DNA from: Bacillota bacterium
GTDB lineage: Bacteria; Bacillota; Clostridia; Christensenellales; Aristaeellaceae
Direction: 5' to 3'
DNA length: 64,000 bases
Assembly: GCA_023444095.1 (NCBI GenBank)
Contig: JAEZRP010000022.1
Coordinates: 124,001-188,000, forward strand
Under the pieces are notes generated by a model. That model saw only the letters and a list, made by a program, of their open reading frames with translations. It did not search any database and was not told the origin of the DNA. Each line of letters starts with the position of its first letter. The stretch's first letter is position 1. Positions 25,431-32,756 of the stretch are shown in pieces. The position numbers were made by a program, and so were the translations under genes.

Positions 25431-26347
25431 AGGCATTAAGGCAAGCGTTTACCGAGGAGCTTTTGCGGCTCGCGCGGGCGGACAAACGGATCTTCGCGCT
25501 CGCGACGGACAGCCGGGGCTCTGTCACTTTGAACGAATTTGTGAAGGAGCTGCCGGAGCAGTTCGTCGAGTGCGGCATCGCGGAGCAGGACGCCGTGGGC
25601 ATCGCTTCGGGTCTCGCCAGGTGCGGACTCGTACCCTTCGTGTGCGGCCCGGCCTCGTTCTACGCAACGCGCGCCGCCGAACAGGTAAAGGTGGACGTGG
25701 CATACTCGCACACCAACGTCAAGGTGATCGGCGTGTCCGGCGGCGTATCCTACGGCGCGCTCGGCGGTACGCACCACGCGGTGCAGGATGTGGCGTTCAT
25801 GCGCGCGGTGCCGGGGCTTCAGGTGTTTCTGCCCTGCGACGCGAACCAGATGACTAAACTCACCCGCGCGCTGGCGGCGTCCGGCGAGCCCGCGTACGTG
25901 CGCGTGGGGCGCGGCGCGGTGGAGGATGTATACGCAGAAGACGCGCCCTTCGAGATCGGAAGAGCGAATTTTCTGCGCGAGGGCGGCGACATGGCCGTCG
26001 TCGCGTGCGGCGAGATGGTCTACCCCTCTCTGCGCGCGGCGGAGCTTCTCTCGGCGGCGGGAATCTTTGCCACCGTGATCGACATGCATACCATCAAGCC
26101 GCTCGACACCGAGGCGCTCGCGAGGACCGCCGGGACGGGCCGCATCCTGACCGTGGAAGAACACAGCGTGCACGGCGGGCTGGGCGCTGCGGTGGCGGAG
26201 TTCGTATCCCAGAATTGTCCCGTCAAGATGAAGATTCTCGGACTGCCGGATGAGATCCTGTACTCCGGCACGAACCGCGACGTGTTCGAGCGCTACGGGC
26301 TGACGGCGGACGGCATCGCGCGCGCGGCGAAGGAGCTGCTCGGATGA
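25427..26347 (+). CDS. Transketolase, C-terminal (pyrimidine-binding) subunit
   Basis: A 306-aa subunit with the transketolase pyrimidine-binding domain (FVECGIAEQDAVGIASGLA), which includes the conserved Glu that activates ThDP, and the C-terminal transketolase domain (VVACGEMVYPSLRAAELL; LTVEEHSVHGGLG). ATG 25427 overlaps the stop of the first subunit (ATGA), and GGGGGG lies upstream, so the two are made in equal amounts. Confidence 0.88.
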   Translation: MKALRQAFTEELLRLARADKRIFALATDSRGSVTLNEFVKELPEQFVECGIAEQDAVGIASGLARCGLVPFVCGPASFYATRAAEQVKVDVAYSHTNVKVIGVSGGVSYGALGGTHHAVQDVAFMRAVPGLQVFLPCDANQMTKLTRALAASGEPAYVRVGRGAVEDVYAEDAPFEIGRANFLREGGDMAVVACGEMVYPSLRAAELLSAAGIFATVIDMHTIKPLDTEALARTAGTGRILTVEEHSVHGGLGAAVAEFVSQNCPVKMKILGLPDEILYSGTNRDVFERYGLTADGIARAAKELLG

Positions 26348-27795
26348 GATACGTCGTTTCAATCGACCAGAGCACGTCTGGCACAAAGGCGTTTCTGGCG
26401 GACGCGCGGGGCGAAATCGTCCGGCGTGCGTCGAGGCCGCACAGGCAGTTCTATCCCGCGCCGGGCCGCGTGGAGCACGACGCAGCCGAAATTTTCGAGA
26501 ACGTCAGATCGCTGCTCGCGGAAGTGCTGAACGGGATCGGCGGCGCAGACGTCGCAGCGCTCTCCCTCGCGAACCAGCGGGAGACGACCGTGATCTGGGA
26601 CCGGAAAACCGGCGATCCCGTCGCGCGCGCGATGGTGTGGCAGGACATCCGGGGCGCGGAGATCTGCGAAGAACTCGCCGCGCGCACGGATTCTGCGCGC
26701 GAAATTACGGGCGCATCCCTCTCCCCCTACCTGCCCGCGAGCAAGATCACGGCATTCCGCCGCGAAAATCCCGCAATCGCCCGCCGCATGGACGCGGGCG
26801 AGCTGTGCGTCGGGACCATCGACAGCTACCTGATCTACCACCTGACGGGCGGACGGGTATTCGCGACCGACTACACCAACGCGAGCCGCACGCAGCTTCT
26901 GAACCTTCATACCCTCGATTGGGACGCGGATATGCTCTCCCTTTTCGGCCTCAGGCGCGATTTCTTCGCGGAGCGCATCCTGCCCGCCGACGCGGACTTT
27001 GGAACTTACATGGGAATTCCCATCACAGGCGTCCTGGGCGACAGCCACGCGGCGCTCTTCGGCCACGGCTGCCACGCGCCCGGCTCCGTCAAGGCGACCT
27101 ACGGCACGGGCTCGTCGGTGATGCTGAACGCGGGCGAAAAACCAATCATCGCCGAAAACGGGCTGACGGCGGCCGTCGCCTACGGGTTTCAGGGAAAGGT
27201 ATTCTACGAGCTCGAGGGGAACGTCACCTGTTCGGGCGATGCGCTCGTGTGGCTCTCGCGAGAGATGGGCATGTACCGCGACGCCGCCGAAATCGAGGCG
27301 CTCGCGCGGACGGTGCCGGATTCCGGGGGCGTATGCCTCGTTCCGGCGCTCTCGGGGCTGGGCGCGCCGCACTTCGACCTCTCCGCGAAGGCGGTCCTCT
27401 GCGGCATGACGCGCGGCACGACCCGCGCCCACGTCGCCCGCGCCGCGCTCGAGGCCATCGCCCTGCAGGACGCGGACGTGCTCGAAGCCATGGAGCGCGC
27501 GGGCGGGCGCAGGATATCGACCCTCATGGCAGACGGCGGCGCAGCGAAGAACGCGCTTCTCATGCAGATGCAGGCCGACTTCGCCGATTGCGCCGTCCGC
27601 TGCCCAGACGCCAACGAGCTCTCCGCCCTCGGCGCGGCCTATATCGGCGGCATCGCGGCGGGCCTCTACCCCTCCTACGCCGAAATCCCCGCCCTCGCCG
27701 CGCCCGCGGCCCTGTACCGCCCGGAGATCGATCCCGCACGGCGCGCAGCGTTGCGCGCGACGTGGGCGGACGCGGTCAGGAAGGCGCGGGGGTGA
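26344..27795 (+). CDS. FGGY-family kinase, glycerol-kinase-like
   Basis: A 483-aa kinase. VVSIDQSTSGTKAFLAD binds phosphate. SLANQRETTVIWDRKTGDPV and DYTNASRTQLLNL are close to the glycerol kinase pattern. GDSHAALFGHG holds the catalytic Asp and LMADGGAAKNALLMQMQADF the adenosine site. It overlaps the transketolase gene by ATGA. No glycerol facilitator or glycerol-phosphate dehydrogenase is nearby, so a branched or C4-C5 ketose (for example apulose) is a better guess than glycerol. A GC-rich interspersed repeat follows its stop. Confidence 0.85.
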   Translation: MRYVVSIDQSTSGTKAFLADARGEIVRRASRPHRQFYPAPGRVEHDAAEIFENVRSLLAEVLNGIGGADVAALSLANQRETTVIWDRKTGDPVARAMVWQDIRGAEICEELAARTDSAREITGASLSPYLPASKITAFRRENPAIARRMDAGELCVGTIDSYLIYHLTGGRVFATDYTNASRTQLLNLHTLDWDADMLSLFGLRRDFFAERILPADADFGTYMGIPITGVLGDSHAALFGHGCHAPGSVKATYGTGSSVMLNAGEKPIIAENGLTAAVAYGFQGKVFYELEGNVTCSGDALVWLSREMGMYRDAAEIEALARTVPDSGGVCLVPALSGLGAPHFDLSAKAVLCGMTRGTTRAHVARAALEAIALQDADVLEAMERAGGRRISTLMADGGAAKNALLMQMQADFADCAVRCPDANELSALGAAYIGGIAAGLYPSYAEIPALAAPAALYRPEIDPARRAALRATWADAVRKARG

Positions 27796-27800
27796 CAAAG

Positions 27801-27850
27801 AACGCTGGGGCGCCGCCCCTGACCCCGGGCAATGGCCCTTTGGAATTCCC
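27801..27850 (+). repeat. GC-rich interspersed repeat, copy 1
   Basis: AACGCTGGGGCGCCGCCCC, then GACCCCGGG, then GGCCCTTTGGAATTCCC. It shares its order and most bases with 39479-39533 and lies six bases after the kinase stop codon. Confidence 0.6.
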
Positions 27851-27874
27851 TGCAAATGAAACGGAGGATATGAA

Positions 27875-29278
27875 ATGGCGAAGTTTGGAGTCATCATCAC
27901 GAACCGCTCGTTTTTCCCGGACCATCTGGTCCTGACCGCGCGGGAGAAGCTGCTCAAAAGCCTCGCGGCGTGGGGGCATACATGCGTGACCCTCTCGACC
28001 GAAGACACCTTCATGGGCGAGACCATGACTTACGACGAAGCGCGGAAGTGCGCGGCGCTCTTCCGGGCGCATGCCGCCGACATCGACGGCATCATCGTGT
28101 GCCTGCCGAACTTCGGCGAGGAGACGGGCGTCGCGGACGCCATCCGCCTTTCGAAGCTCGACTGCCCCATCCTCATTCAGGCGTGCGACGATGACTTTGA
28201 AAAACTCCAGCTCGAGAACCGCCGCGACGCATTCTGCGGGAAGCTGTCCTTGTGCAACAACCTCTACCAGTACGGTATAAAATACACCCTCACCGCCCGC
28301 CACACCTGCCAGGTCGACGGAGACGAGTTTCACAGGGACGTCGAGCGCTTCGCCCGGATCTGCGCGGTCGTCAAATCCATGCGCACCGCGCGCATCGCAC
28401 AGTTCGGCGCGCGGGTTCTGCCCTTCCGCACCGTGCGCTACTCCGAAAAGCTTCTTCAGAGCTACGGAATCACTGTGGAAACGGAGGACATGAGCGAAAT
28501 CTTCGCGGACATCGGGGAGATCGCGGACCGCGCGCTGATCGACAGGAAGGTGCAGGAAATCCGGGAATACGGCAACATCTGCGCGGGGATCTCGGACGAG
28601 AAGGTCGAGCGGCAGGCAAAATTGTGCATCGCCCTTGAAAACTGGATGGCCGAGCACCATTGCGACGCGAGCGCCGTGCAGTGCTGGGACAGCGTGGAAG
28701 CCAACTACGGCTGCGCCGCGTGCCTTTCGATGAGCATGATGGGCGAAAAGGGCATGCCCTCCGCGTGCGAGACCGACGTCATGGGCGCGGTTTCGATGCT
28801 CGCGCTCCTCAGGGCGTCGGGCGTCAGCCCCATTTATCAGGATTGGAACAACAACTACAAAGGCGAGCCCGACAAGTGCGTGAACGTCCACTGCTCCAAC
28901 TACCCCGCCGCCGCCTTCCGGGAGAAGCCGGAGATCGGAAACCTCGACATCCTCGCGACCACGTTGGGCGCGGAGTGCAGCTTCGGCGCGCTCAAGGGGC
29001 GCGTCAGGCCGTCCGAGATGACGTACCTCAAGGTCTCGACCGACGACAGGAACGGGATCATCAAGTGCTATCTCGGCGAGGGGAAGTTCACCGACGATCC
29101 GCTCGAGACCTTCGGGGGCGTGGCGGTGTGCGAAGTGAAGGATTTGAACGGGCTCATGCGCCACATCTCGAAAAACGGCTACGAGCACCACGTCGCGCTC
29201 GCGCAGGCCGCGTGCGCGGGCGTGCTCGAGGAGGCGCTTGGCAACTACATGGGCTGGCAGGTGTACCGGCACTCATAG
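27875..29278 (+). CDS. L-fucose isomerase-like sugar isomerase (COG2407), second copy
   Basis: A 467-aa paralogue of the island protein at 17043-18437. Shared motifs are DGIIVCLPNFGEETG, ENRRDAFCGKLSLCNN, FGARVLPFRTVRYSEK and ACETDVMGAVSMLALLRASG. GGAGGATATGAA precedes the start. It is the last gene of the transketolase operon and probably supplies the ketose for the kinase. Where the island module pairs its copy with an aldolase, this one is paired with a transketolase. Confidence 0.77.
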   Translation: MAKFGVIITNRSFFPDHLVLTAREKLLKSLAAWGHTCVTLSTEDTFMGETMTYDEARKCAALFRAHAADIDGIIVCLPNFGEETGVADAIRLSKLDCPILIQACDDDFEKLQLENRRDAFCGKLSLCNNLYQYGIKYTLTARHTCQVDGDEFHRDVERFARICAVVKSMRTARIAQFGARVLPFRTVRYSEKLLQSYGITVETEDMSEIFADIGEIADRALIDRKVQEIREYGNICAGISDEKVERQAKLCIALENWMAEHHCDASAVQCWDSVEANYGCAACLSMSMMGEKGMPSACETDVMGAVSMLALLRASGVSPIYQDWNNNYKGEPDKCVNVHCSNYPAAAFREKPEIGNLDILATTLGAECSFGALKGRVRPSEMTYLKVSTDDRNGIIKCYLGEGKFTDDPLETFGGVAVCEVKDLNGLMRHISKNGYEHHVALAQAACAGVLEEALGNYMGWQVYRHS

Positions 29279-29287
29279 AGAGATCGA

Positions 29288-29318
29288 AAGCGCCCGCGTT
29301 TGGCACGCGGGCGCTTTT
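29288..29318. terminator. Bidirectional terminator between convergent genes
   Basis: AAGCGCCCGCG and CGCGGGCGCTT form an 11-pair stem around a seven-base loop, followed by T residues on the plus strand and an A-rich 5' flank. It ends the isomerase operon and lies at the stop of the convergent flavoprotein operon. Confidence 0.8.
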
Positions 29319-29319
29319 G

Positions 29320-29946
29320 TCACCTTTGGGCCGCCCCGACCCGCCTGGCTTCCCGAGCAGCGGCGCGGTTCGCGTACGCCGCGAGCAGCCGCGCGAGAAG
29401 GGCGGGGATTTTCATCTGCGCGGTGAGGTACACCTCGCGCGGGGAGGGCTCCCCGCGGCATACGTGATCGAAGAACACCGTGAGTTGACGCCGCGCTTTT
29501 TTCGCGTTGAGCAGTTTGTCGATCGGCCCGCCATCGACCATCGCGCCCATGCCCATGACGAACCCGCCGAGGTAACGAAGGCCCGTCCGCCGGGCGAACA
29601 CGCGCAGCATGGAGAGGCCGCCCTCGTGGGTGTGGACGTAGGGCATGCCCCCCTGAATCATGCCGTAGAGCGCCTGCCCATGAAGGATATCTGGGCGCGC
29701 CGCCATGCCTTCGAGAAACGCCGTGACGTCCGCCGGGTATGTATTGATGTAGCACGGACCCGAAAGGACGAGAACGTCCGCTCCCGCGACCTTGGCGTAA
29801 AGCGCCTGCGGGTCGTTTCGCTCCCGGTAGAGCTCCGCGCGCAGCACCGTGTGGCCATGCCCTTCGAGGCGCTCGGCGCACATGCCCGCCAGCATCGCGC
29901 TGGTTCCCCTTGCGCGCGGGCTCATATTGACAATCAGAACATTCAT
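29320..29946 (-). CDS. Flavodoxin-fold NAD(P)H-dependent reductase-like protein
   Basis: A 208-aa flavodoxin-fold protein. The phosphate loop reads NMSPRARGTSAMLAGM. GADVLVLSGPCYINTYPADVTAFLEG and a GxxxG loop near YGMIQGG fit the FMN-reductase/NQO-like family. The C terminus has an Ala/Arg-rich helix. It overlaps the next flavoprotein gene by ATGA and is last in a minus-strand operon. It likely shuttles electrons; the substrate is unknown. Confidence 0.75.
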   Translation of the reverse strand: MNVLIVNMSPRARGTSAMLAGMCAERLEGHGHTVLRAELYRERNDPQALYAKVAGADVLVLSGPCYINTYPADVTAFLEGMAARPDILHGQALYGMIQGGMPYVHTHEGGLSMLRVFARRTGLRYLGGFVMGMGAMVDGGPIDKLLNAKKARRQLTVFFDHVCRGEPSPREVYLTAQMKIPALLARLLAAYANRAAAREARRVGAAQR

Positions 29947-30476
29947 GCGCCCAAGACCTCCTCCGCGAATGTGCGCAGCATCTCGTCGTCCGGAGCCGCG
30001 CAGGTCCGCGCGCGGCCCGCGCCGCGCGTGATGGCGATGGTCTCCCGCACGATGGATTCAAAGACCGCGGCCTCGTCCGCGTCGACGTCCCCGATCCCGA
30101 GGACGAAGTAGCGGAACTGCCGCCCCACGAGCCCGCCCTTGACCAGTTCCCCGTTCTTGATGTAATACCGGCTGTCCATGAAGATGCCGAACTTGTCGAC
30201 AACGCGCTTTGTCCGGAACGAGTAGCCACCAAAGACCACGGGCGTCACCACGACCACCGCGTCCGCGCCCGCGATCCTGGGATAGATGGCATCGCCGTCG
30301 TCGCGCGCCGCGCACCGGCCGGGCGTTTTTTTCGTGCAGACGCCGCAGTTCACGCAGGGCTCCACCCGCACGTCCGCGAGCGGCAGATACTCCGTCCGCA
30401 TGCGCATCGACCGGAGGATTCCGTAGAGCCGCTCCCCCGCGCCGCCTTTCGCCTCGTCCGCCAGGATGAGAATCAT
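29943..30476 (-). CDS. Iron-sulfur flavodoxin-fold protein
   Basis: A 177-aa protein starting ILADEAKGGAGERLYGI. It has a CVNCGVCTKKTPGRC motif, as in iron-sulfur flavoproteins and FMN reductases of anaerobes, and a flavodoxin core segment GADAVVVVTPVVFGGYSFRTKRVVDKFG. It probably binds FMN and possibly a cluster. Translational coupling with the gene at 29320-29946 suggests a two-component redox pair. Confidence 0.78.
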   Translation of the reverse strand: MILILADEAKGGAGERLYGILRSMRMRTEYLPLADVRVEPCVNCGVCTKKTPGRCAARDDGDAIYPRIAGADAVVVVTPVVFGGYSFRTKRVVDKFGIFMDSRYYIKNGELVKGGLVGRQFRYFVLGIGDVDADEAAVFESIVRETIAITRGAGRARTCAAPDDEMLRTFAEEVLGA

Positions 30477-30488
30477 ATCATTCCTCCG

Positions 30489-30884
30489 TCAGCTTTCGCC
30501 CTTCTTGAGCGCCGCGCTGACCGCGCTCTTGATTGCCTCGCTCGACAGCGTCGCCCCGCTGACGGCGTCCACGTCGTACCTGTTTTGGGCGATTATGTCG
30601 GCGGCAATTGCCTCCGCCTTCGCGCCCATGCCTTTTCTGTGCTCGAGGATCCGCACGTCCCCGATGGCGTGATCCCGGACCTCCACCTCCACCCGCACAA
30701 AGACGAGCCCCGCGTCGGCCTCGCCCTCGTAGATGCCGTCCGCCACGCGGCTCATGTCGATCTCCTCGTACGGGAGCGCGGCGAGCGCCTTGCGCGCGTC
30801 GCCCGCCATCTTGAAATACAGCCCGCCCCCGACGGTAACGAGAACCGCCAGGACGACGCCGGTGATTGTGAGAACCTTCCTCAT
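30489..30884 (-). CDS. FMN-binding domain protein, membrane anchored
   Basis: A 131-aa protein with an N-terminal TM anchor (residues 4-25) and an extracytoplasmic FMN_bind domain. DAVSGATLSSEAIKSAV matches the motif in which Thr can be covalently flavinylated by phosphoester linkage (as in RnfG/NqrC). The gene overlaps the TetR gene by ATGA. With the two flavoproteins it suggests an electron transfer path to the cell exterior. No ApbE flavin transferase is in the window. Confidence 0.85.
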   Translation of the reverse strand: MRKVLTITGVVLAVLVTVGGGLYFKMAGDARKALAALPYEEIDMSRVADGIYEGEADAGLVFVRVEVEVRDHAIGDVRILEHRKGMGAKAEAIAADIIAQNRYDVDAVSGATLSSEAIKSAVSAALKKGES

Positions 30885-31501
30885 GCCGGAACCCCCTTCC
30901 CTTCCCTATCGCGCCGCCCGAGGCCCCGCGCGAGGATGTCGAATTCGACTTTGAACAGCGCCTCCGCCTCCTCGGGCGTCAGATTCTCCTGCCGAGAGAG
31001 CGTCAGATGGAAACCCAGAAACGAACTCCACACCGCGAACGCCGCCCTCCCAGGGTCCGCCCGGCGGATGTCGCCCTCGTCCATCGCCCGCTTCAGCTTG
31101 GCGGCGAGGGGCGCGATCCACTCGGGCATGTCCTGCGCGCGCCCGCTATACTTGCGCAGAACGATCAGGTTGTACTTCTCCGGCTCCTCGCGGGCCAGAA
31201 GCATCACGCGGTGAAAGATCGCCTCCATGTTGGAAAGGACATCCTTTTTTTCGTCCTGCATCGCCACGATCATCCGGTTGAACCGCCGGGTTTCCGCGTC
31301 GACGATGGCGTCGATGATCTCCTGCCTGTCCTTAAAGTGATAGTAAACGACGCCCGTCGAGTAATTCATCCTTCCGATGATCTTGCGGATCGAGACGGCG
31401 TCGAAACCCTCCCGTAACCCCATTTCCATGGCGACATCCAAAATGGCCTGCCGCATACGTTCGCTGCGCAGCTTCTGCTCTTCGCGCGCCAAGCGATTCA
31501 C
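30881..31501 (-). CDS. TetR/AcrR-family regulator
   Basis: About 206 aa. The N-terminal helix-turn-helix lies near AMEMGLREGFDAVSIRKIIG with the typical YYHFKDRQEIIDAIVD that follows it. The C-terminal ligand domain is variable. The start is uncertain: GTG at 31501 gives the normal family length, but its ribosome-binding site is poor, and the frame stays open further upstream to about 31630. It sits between the MMPL exporter genes and the flavoprotein genes and probably controls one or both. Confidence 0.8.
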   Translation of the reverse strand: MNRLAREEQKLRSERMRQAILDVAMEMGLREGFDAVSIRKIIGRMNYSTGVVYYHFKDRQEIIDAIVDAETRRFNRMIVAMQDEKKDVLSNMEAIFHRVMLLAREEPEKYNLIVLRKYSGRAQDMPEWIAPLAAKLKRAMDEGDIRRADPGRAAFAVWSSFLGFHLTLSRQENLTPEEAEALFKVEFDILARGLGRRDREGKGVPA

Positions 31502-31643
31502 CTCATAACTATGATACTTTCCATAACGCCGTTCAAGTATATAAAGACGCGCGGGGCTTGTCAAGCGCCGCGCGTCCCGGATATGAGATTTTACGGAAGG
31601 TTCGATTTCGACGATTGATCCAAATTCCAAATATGAATTCGGA

Positions 31644-32756
31644 TCAGTCGATTCCCGGCGTCATCAGCACGAACTGCACGCTGCGCGTGTTTGCGTTCCT
31701 GCCAGACAAGTAGGAGCGCGGCGCGAAGTTCCCGCCGAACGCGCCCTTGACCATCGCTCCGATGTCGGCGTTACCTAGTCCCGCCGCGAACAGGCTGATG
31801 CCCTCGCTCAACTGCGCGGAGGCGGTCGAAAGCCCGGAAAGCCCCGCAGACAGGTTCTCGATTCCCGCAGCGATGCCCTGATAGCCGGTCAAAAGCGCCT
31901 GGAATTCCGCCGCCAGCGCGTCCGAACTCGAAAGCTTTTCGCCGAACGCCGCCATGGCATCCGCGAGCGTCGAAGCGCTCTCCGAGAGAGTGGCCGCCCC
32001 GTCCGCCGCGTCCGAGGCGCCCGTCGAGAGGGACGCCGCGCCCGTCGTCAGCGTCTCTGCACTCTGAGCGAGGGAATCGAGCGCGCCGGAGAACGCGGAA
32101 TCGTCGATTTCCACGTTGAGCCGCACCCCAGCAAACTGGATGGGGTCCATCCGGAAGCCGCGCACGTCCGCCTCGAGCGCGAGCGAGGTTTCGTTCCCCG
32201 GCAAAACGATCCAGCTCATCGCGTATCCGCTCCCGGCGACCGCGACGGTCGCACCCTCCGCGGAGATGTTCTCGCACAGGGCCGCATCGAGCGTGGCCGT
32301 TGCCTGCAGCGTGTACGCCTCGTACCAGCCGTCGGGGGCGGCGGTGTTCCGGGCAACTTTCATCTCGATACTGAGCCGCCCCGACGCGCCCGCGAGCGCC
32401 GAGGCGTCGACCGCCGCGCCGTCGAGCGCGTAGGAAATGGAGATCGTCCAGGGAAGCGCCAGATTCTCCGGCGTCCCTTGATAGTACGAACGACCGGCGG
32501 GCAGCGAGAGAGAGACCGAACCGTCCGCGCGCACAGCGCTGAGGCCGGGCGTCAGACTGAGGGCCGATGCATAGTCTCCGTAATCCTCATGCGCGCCCGC
32601 TTCGTCCGCCGAAAAGGCATTGACGACGTAGCTTTCGGCGGGTGCGCCGGTTTCCGAGAGCCGCGCGTAGACGATCTCGTCCTTTTCGACGGCGGCAAGC
32701 GCGGAGACGGAGACGAGAAGAAGCGCGACGGCGAGCGAAACGATCTTAATTTTCAT
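31644..32756 (-). CDS. Secreted YhgE-like partner of the MMPL exporter
   Basis: A 370-aa protein with a signal peptide (residues 1-21, ending SALAA). A beta-rich region follows, then a long Ala/Ser-rich heptad segment (about 225-335) of the kind seen in YhgE/Pip N-terminal regions. The conserved tail PRSYLSGRNANTRSVQFVLMTPGI is typical of proteins encoded beside MMPL transporters. It overlaps the MMPL gene by 11 bp. It may form a periplasmic-like or cell-wall coiled-coil adaptor. Function is inferred from neighbours. Confidence 0.7.
   Translation of the reverse strand: MKIKIVSLAVALLLVSVSALAAVEKDEIVYARLSETGAPAESYVVNAFSADEAGAHEDYGDYASALSLTPGLSAVRADGSVSLSLPAGRSYYQGTPENLALPWTISISYALDGAAVDASALAGASGRLSIEMKVARNTAAPDGWYEAYTLQATATLDAALCENISAEGATVAVAGSGYAMSWIVLPGNETSLALEADVRGFRMDPIQFAGVRLNVEIDDSAFSGALDSLAQSAETLTTGAASLSTGASDAADGAATLSESASTLADAMAAFGEKLSSSDALAAEFQALLTGYQGIAAGIENLSAGLSGLSTASAQLSEGISLFAAGLGNADIGAMVKGAFGGNFAPRSYLSGRNANTRSVQFVLMTPGID

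Noticed and set aside
26359..28026. Long minus-strand open frame opposite the FGGY kinase
   Set aside because: Antisense artefact of high GC content. The kinase on the plus strand has all family motifs and an ATGA overlap with its neighbour.
24633..29278. Sulfoquinovose (sulfo-transketolase) pathway as explanation of the split transketolase
   Set aside because: That route needs no FGGY kinase and usually comes with a sulfonate exporter and a reductase. A kinase is present here and the others are not.
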